Positions 8,855 to 17,115 of a stretch of DNA of 64,000 nt are shown piece by piece (positions within the stretch are counted from its first letter, which is position 1; the number at the start of each line of letters is the position of its first letter). The translations under genes and the position numbers were made by a program. The notes beneath the pieces are model-generated. The model worked only from the letters and a program-made list of their open reading frames with translations, did no database searches and had not been told where the DNA came from. Origin of the DNA: Leifsonia sp040686855 (GTDB taxonomy: Bacteria > Actinomycetota > Actinomycetes > Actinomycetales > Microbacteriaceae). The stretch spans positions 682,001 to 746,000 of the forward strand of contig NZ_JBFBOG010000002.1 in NCBI RefSeq assembly GCF_040686855.1. Direction: 5' to 3'.

Positions 8855-11041
8855 GTGACGACGACCGACCTGTCCCCGGACCTGTACCTGCACCTCGCGG
8901 CGGGTGATGTGAGCGTGGTCCTCGACGCCACCGCCGGACGACTGCCCGCCGTCGTCCACTGGGGCGCGGCGCTCGGGCCGCAGAGCGGGGACGGCGTCCG
9001 CGCGCTCGCCGCTGCGGCGGAAGAGCCGGCGAGCGGCAACGTCGTCGACCAGGCGGTCCGGCTCGCCGTCCTCCCCGAGCACCACACCGGGTGGGAGGGG
9101 CGGCCGGGCGTGGTCGGACACCGGAGCGGAGCCGACTGGTCTCCGCTCTTCACCGTCACCGCCATCGAGGTGACGGCCGACGGGGAGGTGCGCCGAGACG
9201 GCCCGCTGGTCGAGACGGGCCCGGCCGCCGTCACCTTCCGGGCGCGCGATGAGGTCGCGGGTTTGAGGCTCACCGTGGAGTTCGAACTGCTCGCCGGCGG
9301 GCTGCTGCGCGCCCGAGGCGCCGTGACGAATGCCGGGCACGGCGCCTACGAGGTCACGGAGCTGAACGTCGCCCTCCCGTTGCCGGCCCGGGCGCGCGAG
9401 ATCCTGGACTTCGCCGGTCGCTGGAGCCGGGAGCGCGTCCCCCAGCGCCGCGAGCTCGTCGTCGGCACGCACGAGCGCGAGGGCCGCAAGGGACGGACCG
9501 GTGCCGACGCCGCGACCGTCCTGAGCGCGGGCGTCCCCGGCTTCGGGTTCCGGCAGGGCGAGGTGTGGGGCCTGCACGTCGGGTTCAGTGGCAACCACCG
9601 CCATTACGCGGAGCGGCTGTCCACCGGGGCCCAGGTGGTCGGCGGCGGCGAGCTCCTCCTCCCCGGCGAGATGCTGCTCGAACCGGAGGCGACCTACGTC
9701 GGACCGTGGGTGTATGGGGCGTACGGGGACGGGATGGACGATCAGGCCCACCGGTTCCACCACTTCCTCCGCTCGCGGCCGACGCACCCCGTGCGTCCCC
9801 GCCCGGTCACACTGAACGTCTGGGAGGCCGTCTACTTCGACCACGACCTCGACCGCCTGATCGGTCTCGCCGACCGGGCTGCGGCGGTCGGGGTCGAGCG
9901 ATTCGTGCTCGACGACGGCTGGTTCGCCGGGCGCCGGGACGACACCCGCGGGCTCGGCGACTGGGTGGTCGACCCGGACGTCTGGCCGGACGGACTCGGA
10001 CCTCTGGTCCACCACGTCCAGGGGCTCGGCATGGAGTTCGGGCTCTGGTTCGAGCCGGAGATGATCAATGAGGACAGCGACCTGGCGCGCGCGCACCCGG
10101 AATGGATCATGCAGACCGGCGGCCGCCTCCCGGTGCGCGCGCGCCACCAGCAGGTGCTCGACCTCGGCATCCCGGAGGCGTACGAGCACATCCTCGACCG
10201 CATGTCGGCCATCCTCACCGAGTACGACATCGCGTACATCAAGTGGGATCACAATCGCGACCTCATCGACGCCGGGACGCCGCCGACCGGCGTGGCCGGC
10301 GTGCACGAGCAGACCCTCGCCGCGTACCGGCTGATGGACGAGCTGAAGCGCCGCTTCCCCGGGCTGGAGATCGAGTCCTGCTCCTCGGGCGGCGCGCGCG
10401 TCGACCTGGGAGTGATCGAGCACACCGACCGCGTCTGGGCCAGCGACTGCGTCGACCCGCTCGAGCGCCAGCAGATCAACCGCTGGACCATGCAGCTCCT
10501 CCCGCCCGAACTGGTCGGGTCGCACGTGGGTTCGCGGGTGAACCACACCACCGGGCGCGATCTCGCGCTGTCCTTCCGCGCGGGCACGGCGGTCTTCGGC
10601 CACTTCGGGATCGAGTGGGACCTCGCGCAGGCGAGTGAAGGCGACCTCGCCGACCTGGCCGGGTGGGTGGCGTTCCACAAGCGGTATCGCGACCTGATCC
10701 GCACCGGCGATGTGGTGCGTGCGGATCAGACCGACCCGGCCTTCCAGCTCTACGGCGTCGTCGCCGCCGATCGGATGGAGGCTCTGTTCTTCCTCGCCTT
10801 CCTCGGCCGCTCGAACGAGTCCCCGCACGGCCGCTTCACCCTCCCGGGCCTCGACCCGGACGCGCTCTACCGGGTCGCGCCGGTGGTCGTGGGCACCCCG
10901 GACCCGAGCCGCACCGACCCGGTCTGGTACGGCGATGGCGCCGGGACCGTTCTGAACGGCCGAGCGCTCGCCGCGGCGGGGCTGCAGTTGCCGGGGTCGC
11001 TGCCCGAGCGGGTGGTCGTGCTGCGCGTCACCGCCGTGTGA
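8855..11041 (+). CDS. GH36 alpha-galactosidase
   Basis: 728-residue retaining alpha-galactosidase, typical GH36 length, active on raffinose-type and galactomannan-derived oligosaccharides. Motifs in order: N-terminal beta-supersandwich ending in PRPVTLNVWEAVYFDHD, the barrel start FVLDDGWFAGRR, the nucleophile D465 in IKWDHNRD, and the acid/base D531 in WASDCVDP, preceded by the conserved ESCSSGGARVDLG. GTG 8855 is supported by GGAGA at 8846-8850. It ends the glycosidase operon and stops three bases before the convergent hydrolase gene. A second GH36 copy lies at 43404-45566 on the other strand with nearly the same motif set. Confidence 0.95.
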   Translation: MTTTDLSPDLYLHLAAGDVSVVLDATAGRLPAVVHWGAALGPQSGDGVRALAAAAEEPASGNVVDQAVRLAVLPEHHTGWEGRPGVVGHRSGADWSPLFTVTAIEVTADGEVRRDGPLVETGPAAVTFRARDEVAGLRLTVEFELLAGGLLRARGAVTNAGHGAYEVTELNVALPLPARAREILDFAGRWSRERVPQRRELVVGTHEREGRKGRTGADAATVLSAGVPGFGFRQGEVWGLHVGFSGNHRHYAERLSTGAQVVGGGELLLPGEMLLEPEATYVGPWVYGAYGDGMDDQAHRFHHFLRSRPTHPVRPRPVTLNVWEAVYFDHDLDRLIGLADRAAAVGVERFVLDDGWFAGRRDDTRGLGDWVVDPDVWPDGLGPLVHHVQGLGMEFGLWFEPEMINEDSDLARAHPEWIMQTGGRLPVRARHQQVLDLGIPEAYEHILDRMSAILTEYDIAYIKWDHNRDLIDAGTPPTGVAGVHEQTLAAYRLMDELKRRFPGLEIESCSSGGARVDLGVIEHTDRVWASDCVDPLERQQINRWTMQLLPPELVGSHVGSRVNHTTGRDLALSFRAGTAVFGHFGIEWDLAQASEGDLADLAGWVAFHKRYRDLIRTGDVVRADQTDPAFQLYGVVAADRMEALFFLAFLGRSNESPHGRFTLPGLDPDALYRVAPVVVGTPDPSRTDPVWYGDGAGTVLNGRALAAAGLQLPGSLPERVVVLRVTAV

Positions 11042-11044
11042 CGC

Positions 11045-11821
11045 TCAGATCCCGGCGAGGAAGGGATCGAGCGCGGCCCACGTCGCATCGGGGTTCTCGA
11101 GGTGGGGGAGGTGTCCGGCTGCGGGAATCTCGGCGAAGCGCGCGCCGGGGATCACGTCGGCCAGCGCCCGCCCGTAGGCCGGTGTCGCGATCCTGTCGCT
11201 CGCGCCCCAGATCACCAGCGTGGGCGCCTCCAGGGCGCCGAGACGACCGAGCAGCGCCGGGTCGCTCATCCCGGCGCCGGCGATCCGGGCCATCGTCCGA
11301 CCGTTCGACGCCTGCATCGCGCGCTGCTGGTCCGTGAGGGTGGCCGGGTCCGTGTAGCCGCGGTCCGGGTCGTGCCAGGCGAGTTCGGCGAGGCCCCGGG
11401 CGTCGAGCGCGAAGAAGTCCGCGATCGGCTCGCCGTCGACGACGACCCCGACGCCGTCGATCACGACCACTGCGCCGACGACGCCCTCGAAGCGCGGGAC
11501 GCGTGTCGCCTGCTGGGCCATCTCCAGGGCGATCCAGCCGCCGATGGAGGATCCGACCAGGACCACGCCGCGATCGCCCCGCTCGGCGAGATCGGCGAGA
11601 TACGCCGCGGCCAGGTCGGACACGGAAGCGATCGAGTCGGGCAGTGCCGTTCCCTCCCACCCCGGGTGGGTGGGAGCGACGGCGTGCATCGTCGTGCCGA
11701 GATGGGCGACGATCGGCGCGACCGTCCGGGGTCCGCCGCCGCCGTGCAGCACGAGCGCCACGCGCGACGCCGGGTCGCCGGCCTGGGCGAGAGGGAGTTC
11801 TTCCAGCTGCAACGCGTTCAT
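11045..11821 (-). CDS. Alpha/beta-fold hydrolase
   Basis: 258-residue cytoplasmic hydrolase. The oxyanion loop is LVLHGGGGPRT, the nucleophile elbow VLVGSSIGGW (serine), the acid probably in LVIWGASDRIATP, and the histidine in AAGHLPHLENP, so the Ser-Asp-His triad is complete. It could be an esterase, haloperoxidase-like enzyme or C-C bond hydrolase; the substrate is unknown. It is transcribed divergently from the MarR gene at 11873 across 51 bases holding an inverted repeat, so it is the likely target of that repressor. Confidence 0.9.
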   Translation of the reverse strand: MNALQLEELPLAQAGDPASRVALVLHGGGGPRTVAPIVAHLGTTMHAVAPTHPGWEGTALPDSIASVSDLAAAYLADLAERGDRGVVLVGSSIGGWIALEMAQQATRVPRFEGVVGAVVVIDGVGVVVDGEPIADFFALDARGLAELAWHDPDRGYTDPATLTDQQRAMQASNGRTMARIAGAGMSDPALLGRLGALEAPTLVIWGASDRIATPAYGRALADVIPGARFAEIPAAGHLPHLENPDATWAALDPFLAGI

Positions 11822-11834
11822 GGGTGCTCGTAAA

Positions 11835-11860
11835 TCAACATATTTAGATAAGAATGTTGA
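11835..11860. promoter_or_regulatory. Inverted repeat, probable MarR operator
   Basis: TCAACAT at 11835-11841 and ATGTTGA at 11854-11860 form a perfect 7-base inverted repeat with a 12-base AT-rich spacer, in the only AT-rich stretch of the neighbourhood. It sits between the divergent hydrolase and MarR genes and adjoins the likely MarR -10 hexamer TACATT (11861-11866), so binding would block both genes. Confidence 0.65.
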
Positions 11861-11872
11861 TACATTAGCACC

Positions 11873-12304
11873 ATGACGGTCGATCTGGAAGCGCTGGGGC
11901 TCGCTGTCAAGCGGGCTCAGTGGCGTAATCACCGCACGATGGACGCCGCCCTCCGGCCGGTCGGGATCAGCCTGGTCCAGTGGGATGCCCTGCGCGCGAT
12001 CGAGCGCATGCCGGGAGCCTCCGGGCACGACCTCGCCGTCGCCACCTTCCAGAGCGATCAAGCCTTCGGGACGCTGGCGAACCGGCTGGCGGACCGCGGC
12101 CTCATCGTGCGTTCCGCGGGTCACGGTCGTCGTCTCGAGCACGAGCTGACGGACGCCGGCCGTGCAGCGCTCCGCGACGGCTACGAGGTGGCGGGGCCCG
12201 TGCTCGCCGACCTCTTCGAGCCGTTGAGCGAGGAGCAGCGGATCGCCCTCTCCGAGGTGCTGAGCCTCCTCACCGCCGACAGCGCCCCCGCGGTCGAGCC
12301 CTAG
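11873..12304 (+). CDS. MarR family transcriptional regulator
   Basis: 143-residue winged-helix regulator. The recognition region reads SGHDLAVATFQSDQAFGTLANRLADRGLI, followed by the wing RRLEHELTDAGRAALRDGY, the usual MarR pattern. There is no ribosome-binding site, but TACATT lies six bases before the ATG, so the transcript is probably leaderless and the start at 11873 is firm. It probably represses itself and the divergent hydrolase through the inverted repeat between them. The ligand is unknown. Its stop overlaps the convergent monooxygenase gene by 4 bases. Confidence 0.9.
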   Translation: MTVDLEALGLAVKRAQWRNHRTMDAALRPVGISLVQWDALRAIERMPGASGHDLAVATFQSDQAFGTLANRLADRGLIVRSAGHGRRLEHELTDAGRAALRDGYEVAGPVLADLFEPLSEEQRIALSEVLSLLTADSAPAVEP

Positions 12305-13671
12305 GCCCCCACCTTGTACCGCGCCCCGCGGTGCGTCGACGGCAGCCGGTCGCCCGCGCCGTGCAGTTTGTTGCGGAGCGTGCCGGGTACGTACTCCTCC
12401 GGGTACGCCCCGCGCTTGCGGAGCTCGGGGATGACGAACTCGACGATGTCCTCGAAGGTGCCCGGGGTGATCGCGTAGGCCAGGTTGAAGCCGTCCACGT
12501 CGGTGTCCTCCACCCACTCCTGCAGGGTGTCGGCGACCTCGGAGGCCGAGCCGACGATGAAGGGGCCGAGGCCGCCGATCGCGCCGTTGCGGCCGATGTC
12601 GCGGACCGTCCACTCGCCGCCGTCGGCGTTGGGGCGCTGGAAGTTGGCGACGGCCGACTGGATCGCGTTGCTGTCGACGTTGCCGATCGGCTCGTCGAGG
12701 TCGTACTGCGACAGGTCCACGCCCATCCAGCCGGACATGAACACGAGTGCGCCCTCGTCGCTCGTGTACTGCAGGAAGTCCTCGTACTTGGCCTGGGCCT
12801 TCTCGCTCGTCTCGTCGGTGATGATCGTCAGCAGCGTGTAGATGCGGGCCGAGTAGCGGTCGCGGCCGGCCGCCTCGAGCGCGTCGCGCAGCTTGCCGAC
12901 GGTGGCCTTCAGGCCCTCCTTGGTCGAGGCGGCGACGAAGATGGCCTCGGCGTTCTCGGCCGCGAAGCCGATGCCGCGCTTGGACGCGCCGGCCTGGTAG
13001 ATCACCGGCGTGCGCTGCGGGCTCGGCTCGGAGAGGTGGATGCCGGGCACCGTGAAGTGCTTGCCCGTGTGGCGGATCTCGTGCACCTTCGCCGGGTCGG
13101 TGAAGACGCCGGACTCGCGGTCGCGGATCACGGCGTCGTCCTCCCAGGACCCCTCCCACAGCTTGTAAAGCACCTCCAGGTACTCGTCGGCGTGGTCGTA
13201 GCGGTCGTCGTGCTGCAGCTGATCGTCGTGGCCCATGTTCCGCGCGGCGGAGGGCAGGTACCCGGTGACCACGTTCCAGCCGACGCGCCCGTTGGTGAGG
13301 TGGTCCAGCGTCGACATGCGGCGAGCGAACGGATAGGGGTGCTCGTACGCTGTGCCGGCGGTGATCCCGAAGCCCAGGTTCTCGGTGACGAGCGCCATCG
13401 CCGAGACCAGCAGGAGCGGGTCGTTGACGGGCACCTGCGCGCCGTGCCGGATCGCGGCCTCATTGCTGCCGCCGTAGACGTCGTAGGTGCCGAGCACGTC
13501 GGCGATGAAGATCCCGTCGAAGGTGCCGCGCTCGAGCAGCTTGGCGAGCTCGGTCCAGTAGGTGAGGTCCTTGTACCGCCAGGCCTGGTCCTCGGGGTGC
13601 CGCCACATCCCGGAGGACTGGTGGGCGACGCAGTTCATGTCGAAGGCGTTGAAGCGGATCTGGCGGGTCAT
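12301..13671 (-). CDS. LLM-class flavin-dependent monooxygenase (NtaA/DszA-like)
   Basis: About 456 residues, bacterial-luciferase-like TIM barrel using reduced FMN supplied by a separate reductase. Recognisable segments: IRFNAFDMNCVAHQSSGMW at the start, GRVGWNVVTGYL, HTGKHFTVPG and QRTPVIYQAGASKRG, all typical of the nitrilotriacetate/dibenzothiophene-sulfone monooxygenase branch. ATG 13671 is chosen; ATG 13683 is in frame and neither has a clear ribosome-binding site. It is the third gene of a same-strand set (AraC, MRJP-like, this), 69 bases after the previous stop. Likely role: oxidative attack on a small organic, possibly sulfur- or nitrogen-containing compound; unproven. Confidence 0.9.
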   Translation of the reverse strand: MTRQIRFNAFDMNCVAHQSSGMWRHPEDQAWRYKDLTYWTELAKLLERGTFDGIFIADVLGTYDVYGGSNEAAIRHGAQVPVNDPLLLVSAMALVTENLGFGITAGTAYEHPYPFARRMSTLDHLTNGRVGWNVVTGYLPSAARNMGHDDQLQHDDRYDHADEYLEVLYKLWEGSWEDDAVIRDRESGVFTDPAKVHEIRHTGKHFTVPGIHLSEPSPQRTPVIYQAGASKRGIGFAAENAEAIFVAASTKEGLKATVGKLRDALEAAGRDRYSARIYTLLTIITDETSEKAQAKYEDFLQYTSDEGALVFMSGWMGVDLSQYDLDEPIGNVDSNAIQSAVANFQRPNADGGEWTVRDIGRNGAIGGLGPFIVGSASEVADTLQEWVEDTDVDGFNLAYAITPGTFEDIVEFVIPELRKRGAYPEEYVPGTLRNKLHGAGDRLPSTHRGARYKVGA

Positions 13672-13740
13672 GCAGACCAGCATGGGAGGCCGCCGCGGGG
13701 CACCGCACCCCTTGCGTCATGCGGCGTAACGCGGCCTGCC

Positions 13741-14865
13741 CTACCGCAGCAACACCGGCCCCGCGTCGATCCGCACGCGGAACAGCGAGTACGGGTACTC
13801 CCGCAGGTCCTCGCCGCGCTGGTACTTCGCCTGCCGGTGCAGCTGGTTGGCGGTCACGTACAGGTACCCGTCCGTCGCCACCGACATGGTGTCCGGCCAG
13901 AGCAGCCGCGGGTCGTGCACCAGCGTCTCCATCGTGCCGTCGGGGAGGCGGCGCAGGACCGCGTTGTGCGACCAGTTGGTGGAGTAGAAGCGGCCCTGAT
14001 CGTCCGTCTCCAGGCCGTCGGCGGCGCCGCCCTTGTCGCCTTCGTCGCGCACGAGCTCGCCGACCTTCGAGTCGGGGAGGTCGCGGTCGCGCAGCGCCTC
14101 GGTCGGGACGCTGTACCAGCGCCGCGACAGCAGGGGGCAGTACCAGAGGCGCTCGCCGTCGGCGGAGATCGCGATGCCGTCGGAGCCCATGGTCACCGGC
14201 TTCGCCGGCCCGTCGGCCGGGCGCTCCGCGAAGACCCGTCCCTCCACCAGCGGCGTGAGCTCGGGCGGGGTGACGGCCTTCGTGGAGGGGTGGTCGTGCA
14301 GCCTGCGCCAGGCCTCCCCGCTCTCGAGGTCGACCACGATGATGCCGTTCGGTCCCTGATCGGACGAGTCGGTGACGTACGCGACGCCGTGGCGCAGGTC
14401 GAACCGGACGTCGTTGACGTACGACGTGGGCAATGCGACGTCCTGCTCGAACACGATCGTCTTCACCACGGTGTCGGTCTGCAGGTCGACGCAGACCATC
14501 TTGGGGCCGCCCCGCTTCACCGGCTGCATCATCGGACTGCCCGTGTCCAGGATCCAGAGCCGGTCGGCCGGGTCGACGACGATGCTCTGCACCGAGACCA
14601 GCCGTTCGGGGTCGTCGTCGCCGCGCGGCTGGTTGATCTCCGCGCTGGGGAAGGGCAGCGGATGCCCGCCCTTCAGCTCGACCACGGTCGCCGGGACCTC
14701 GTCGCCCCACTTCGGGAAGTTCACGAAGATGCGGCCGGTGTGCGAGACGCTGACACCGGTTGGCATCGGGCCGTCGTCGAAGCTGTGGACCAGCTCCAGC
14801 CCTCCGGTCGGCGTATCGGCCGGGTACCGGGTCACTGCGGGGTCGGTGGCGTTCGTGTCGGTCAC
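13741..14865 (-). CDS. Major royal jelly protein-like / SMP-30-like beta-propeller protein
   Basis: 374-residue protein with the features of the MRJP/yellow family: LELVHSFDDGPMPTGVSVS, RIFVNFPKWGD, DRLWILDTGSPM, YVNDVRFDLRHGVAYVTDSS and a C-terminal MSVATDGYLYVTANQLHRQ. These fold as six-bladed propellers; bacterial members may act as lactonases or tautomerases, but activity is rarely known. GTG 14865 is supported by an excellent AGGAGGA just upstream. No signal peptide is seen, unlike many relatives. It lies between the AraC regulator (71 bases upstream) and the flavin monooxygenase (69 bases downstream), suggesting one small catabolic unit. Confidence 0.87.
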   Translation of the reverse strand: MTDTNATDPAVTRYPADTPTGGLELVHSFDDGPMPTGVSVSHTGRIFVNFPKWGDEVPATVVELKGGHPLPFPSAEINQPRGDDDPERLVSVQSIVVDPADRLWILDTGSPMMQPVKRGGPKMVCVDLQTDTVVKTIVFEQDVALPTSYVNDVRFDLRHGVAYVTDSSDQGPNGIIVVDLESGEAWRRLHDHPSTKAVTPPELTPLVEGRVFAERPADGPAKPVTMGSDGIAISADGERLWYCPLLSRRWYSVPTEALRDRDLPDSKVGELVRDEGDKGGAADGLETDDQGRFYSTNWSHNAVLRRLPDGTMETLVHDPRLLWPDTMSVATDGYLYVTANQLHRQAKYQRGEDLREYPYSLFRVRIDAGPVLLR

Positions 14866-14936
14866 GGGGTCCTCCTCTGTTCGCCGTCGGAGCCCACCCC
14901 ACGCGGTCGTTCCACCCGCGTCAAGGGGTTGCCCGA

Positions 14937-15923
14937 TTACGACGACCGGAGCGTCTGCGACGGGCTCTCGCCGAACGCTTCGCGATACGACGCCGCGAAC
15001 CGGCCCAGGTGGATGAAGCCCCATCGGGTGGCGGCCTCTGTGACGCTGTCCGTCCCCGGTCCGGCCTTCAGAAGGTCCTCGCGCACCTTCTCGAGCCGCA
15101 GGGTGCGCAGGTAGTTCGTGGGCGTCGTGTCCAGGGTGCGGCGGAAGCCCTGCTGCAGACTGCGGGCGCTCACCGAGACCCGTGCGGCCAGCTCGACGAC
15201 CGTCCACGGGTGCGCCGGGTCGGCGCGGAGAAGGTCCACCGCCCGCGATACCGGCCGCAGGCCGGAGTCGGGAGCGGGATAGCGGAGCGCGTCCGAGTGG
15301 TTGTGCGGCTGGGCGAACAGCATCGAATCGATGAGCGTCTGCTCCAGCCGCAGCCGCGCCAGAGGATGGGCGAGCGGGCCGCCCTCCATGGTGGACGCCT
15401 CGTCGATCAGGCGAAGCGTGTCCAGCAGCATGCGTCCCCCGGGTCCGGTCAGGTCGAGCTCGCTCGTGTACTGGAGAGGCCGGACGGTTTCGCGCCCGAG
15501 CAGACGCTCCAGCTCGAGTTGGAGCTCCGCGCGCGGGATCATGACGGAGAGCTGCGAGAACCACGCGCTGCAGTCGAGCCGTACGGGCTTCCCCGGGGTG
15601 AAGACGCCCGCGGTCCGCGAGGTCGCGTGGATCTCCGGGTCCACACCGGCCTTCATGACGGCCCGTCCGTGGACCGGGATGTCGAGGTGGTAGTTCTCGG
15701 CCTCGGCGGTCTCGATGGTCACTTCTTCGCGGAACTCCATGAACCCGCAGGTCACCCGTCCGACGGTGAGCGCGTTGAGCGTCATCTCGACGCTCCCCGT
15801 CGTGGGGACGGACGGGAACTCGACGGGGAGGAAGACCTCGGAGAGCGCCTGCCGAGCCTCCTCGACGCCGTGGCCCGCCGCGACGCGGTGGGTGGCGAAG
15901 AGCTCGCTCGGTTGCCGGTTCAT
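14937..15923 (-). CDS. AraC family transcriptional regulator
   Basis: About 328 residues: an N-terminal AraC-binding-like sensor domain and a C-terminal double helix-turn-helix (ELAARVSVSARSLQQGFRR, then EAATRWGFIHLGRFAASYREAFGESPSQTL). ATG 15923 is preferred over the upstream GTG 15947 because TACAAT at 15930-15935 (read on the minus strand) is six bases before it, pointing to a leaderless transcript. It probably controls the MRJP-like and monooxygenase genes downstream on the same strand. The inducer is unknown. Confidence 0.9.
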   Translation of the reverse strand: MNRQPSELFATHRVAAGHGVEEARQALSEVFLPVEFPSVPTTGSVEMTLNALTVGRVTCGFMEFREEVTIETAEAENYHLDIPVHGRAVMKAGVDPEIHATSRTAGVFTPGKPVRLDCSAWFSQLSVMIPRAELQLELERLLGRETVRPLQYTSELDLTGPGGRMLLDTLRLIDEASTMEGGPLAHPLARLRLEQTLIDSMLFAQPHNHSDALRYPAPDSGLRPVSRAVDLLRADPAHPWTVVELAARVSVSARSLQQGFRRTLDTTPTNYLRTLRLEKVREDLLKAGPGTDSVTEAATRWGFIHLGRFAASYREAFGESPSQTLRSS

Positions 15924-16070
15924 GCGGCGATTGTAAGCAGGTCCCACGGATCGTCCTGACCGTTTATCGAACGGGTCGTTCGCGAACAGGACACCGGCGT
16001 TCGCACGCCGGATAGCAGCCCCCCGGGGACTTACCTACCGTGAATACACGGTCGACGTGTCCGACCGACG

Positions 16071-16111
16071 GCACGGTGGTCCCCTTCTTCGGGTGGAGAG
16101 GGCCACCGTGC
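16071..16111. other. Strong hairpin upstream of the zinc-ribbon gene
   Basis: GCACGGTGG at 16071-16079 and CCACCGTGC at 16103-16111 pair perfectly over 9 bases, and CCC/GGG extends the stem after one bulged T. It lies between the AraC gene and the small zinc-ribbon gene, whose ribosome-binding site is at 16138-16143. It has no T-tract, so a leader structure is as likely as a terminator. The rest of 15924-16146 shows no gene I can support. Confidence 0.5.
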
Positions 16112-16146
16112 ACCCGAGCCCGGCCACCCGAAGCGTTGGAGGACGT

Positions 16147-16434
16147 GTGATCGAGCCGAACCCGGCGACGCGCCCCCGCTGGTGCCCGCACTGCCTCAAC
16201 CGCATGCGCGTCAGCCGCAATCCGTACTACGGCGTCGGGCTCGCCGTGCATCAGCACCTCTCGACCTGTCCGCGGTGCGGGTACGTCGAGTTCGTGCGCG
16301 CGCCGCGCCGCGCCGATCCGCCTCCCGTCGCGGCGCCGCCGTCCCCGCCATCGCTCGCGCACCGCGCGCTCGCGCTGGCCGCCCGGTGCTCCGCACGCCT
16401 CATCCCGACCCGCCGAGGCTCGTCACCAGGTTGA
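16147..16434 (+). CDS. Small zinc-ribbon protein, unknown function
   Basis: About 95 residues. Two CPxC pairs, WCPHCLNRMRV and TCPRCGYVEF, separated by about 25 residues, would bind one zinc ion as a ribbon; the remainder is a proline- and alanine-rich basic tail. GTG 16147 follows GGAGGA (16138-16143) by three bases, slightly tight; an in-frame GTG at 16057 would add 30 residues and put the hairpin inside the gene, which I think less likely. The 3' end overlaps the convergent DUF1345 gene by 35 bases. No partner or pathway is evident. Confidence 0.65.
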   Translation: MIEPNPATRPRWCPHCLNRMRVSRNPYYGVGLAVHQHLSTCPRCGYVEFVRAPRRADPPPVAAPPSPPSLAHRALALAARCSARLIPTRRGSSPG

Positions 16435-17044
16435 TCGCCACAGCGATCACCACCGTGCCGAAGAAGTACGACAGGAGCGCGTGCATGAGCGCCTTGCGGC
16501 GCGTCCCGACCGCGTTCGGCTCCACCTCCGAGACGCCGTAGGACATCCCGATGGTGAACGCGAGGTACGCGAAGTCGCTGTAGGTGGGCGGGGACTCCTG
16601 GTTGAAGTCGAAGCCGCTGCGGTGATGGTCGACGTAGTACATGCGGGCGTACTTGAATGCGTAGACGGTGTTCACCAGGGCCCACGCCACGATCGTCCCG
16701 AGCATGCCGAGGATCACCAGCGCGACCGAGACCACATCCGTGTGCCGGCTGCCGGATTGCACGAGCGATACCACCACCGCCACGATGCTGACGAGGCACG
16801 CGGTGACGATCACCTCGTCCGTCACGTGGGTGGTGGATTCCTCGCGGGCGAGTCGTTCCGTGCCGGCGCTGTCCCTGGGCCAGCAGATACGCCAGACCCA
16901 GACGAGGTCGATGATGCCGAACGTGCACCAGCCGACGAGCGGTCCGAGGCGGGGGTCGATGACGAGCGCCGCAGTCGTCCCCACCACCGCGCCGATGGCG
17001 ACGCAGATCAGGGTGCGGCGGGCGGAGAGGAGGCGGCCGGCCAT
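16400..17044 (-). CDS. DUF1345 integral membrane protein
   Basis: 214 residues with four or five hydrophobic segments. The conserved DUF1345 signature is present: TIVAWALVNTVYAFKYARMYY, then FDFNQESPPTYSDFAYLAFTIGMSYGVSE, ending with SYFFGTVVIAVAINLV. The family is widespread and of unknown function. It stands alone between a convergent zinc-ribbon gene and the same-strand formaldehyde-dehydrogenase-like gene, which ends 71 bases upstream of its start. Confidence 0.9.
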   Translation of the reverse strand: MAGRLLSARRTLICVAIGAVVGTTAALVIDPRLGPLVGWCTFGIIDLVWVWRICWPRDSAGTERLAREESTTHVTDEVIVTACLVSIVAVVVSLVQSGSRHTDVVSVALVILGMLGTIVAWALVNTVYAFKYARMYYVDHHRSGFDFNQESPPTYSDFAYLAFTIGMSYGVSEVEPNAVGTRRKALMHALLSYFFGTVVIAVAINLVTSLGGSG

Positions 17045-17115
17045 GGCTGCTCACGAGACAGGCAGGGTGGGCGGCGCCGCCCGGGGACTCCGGGCGACGC
17101 CGCCCAGTGCCGCTG

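Noticed and set aside
11980..15114. 1044-codon plus-strand frame
   Set aside because: Runs antisense to the monooxygenase and MRJP-like genes; no start signal or domain.
15924..15947. Upstream GTG 15947 as AraC start
   Set aside because: The region contains the likely -10 TACAAT at six bases from ATG 15923.
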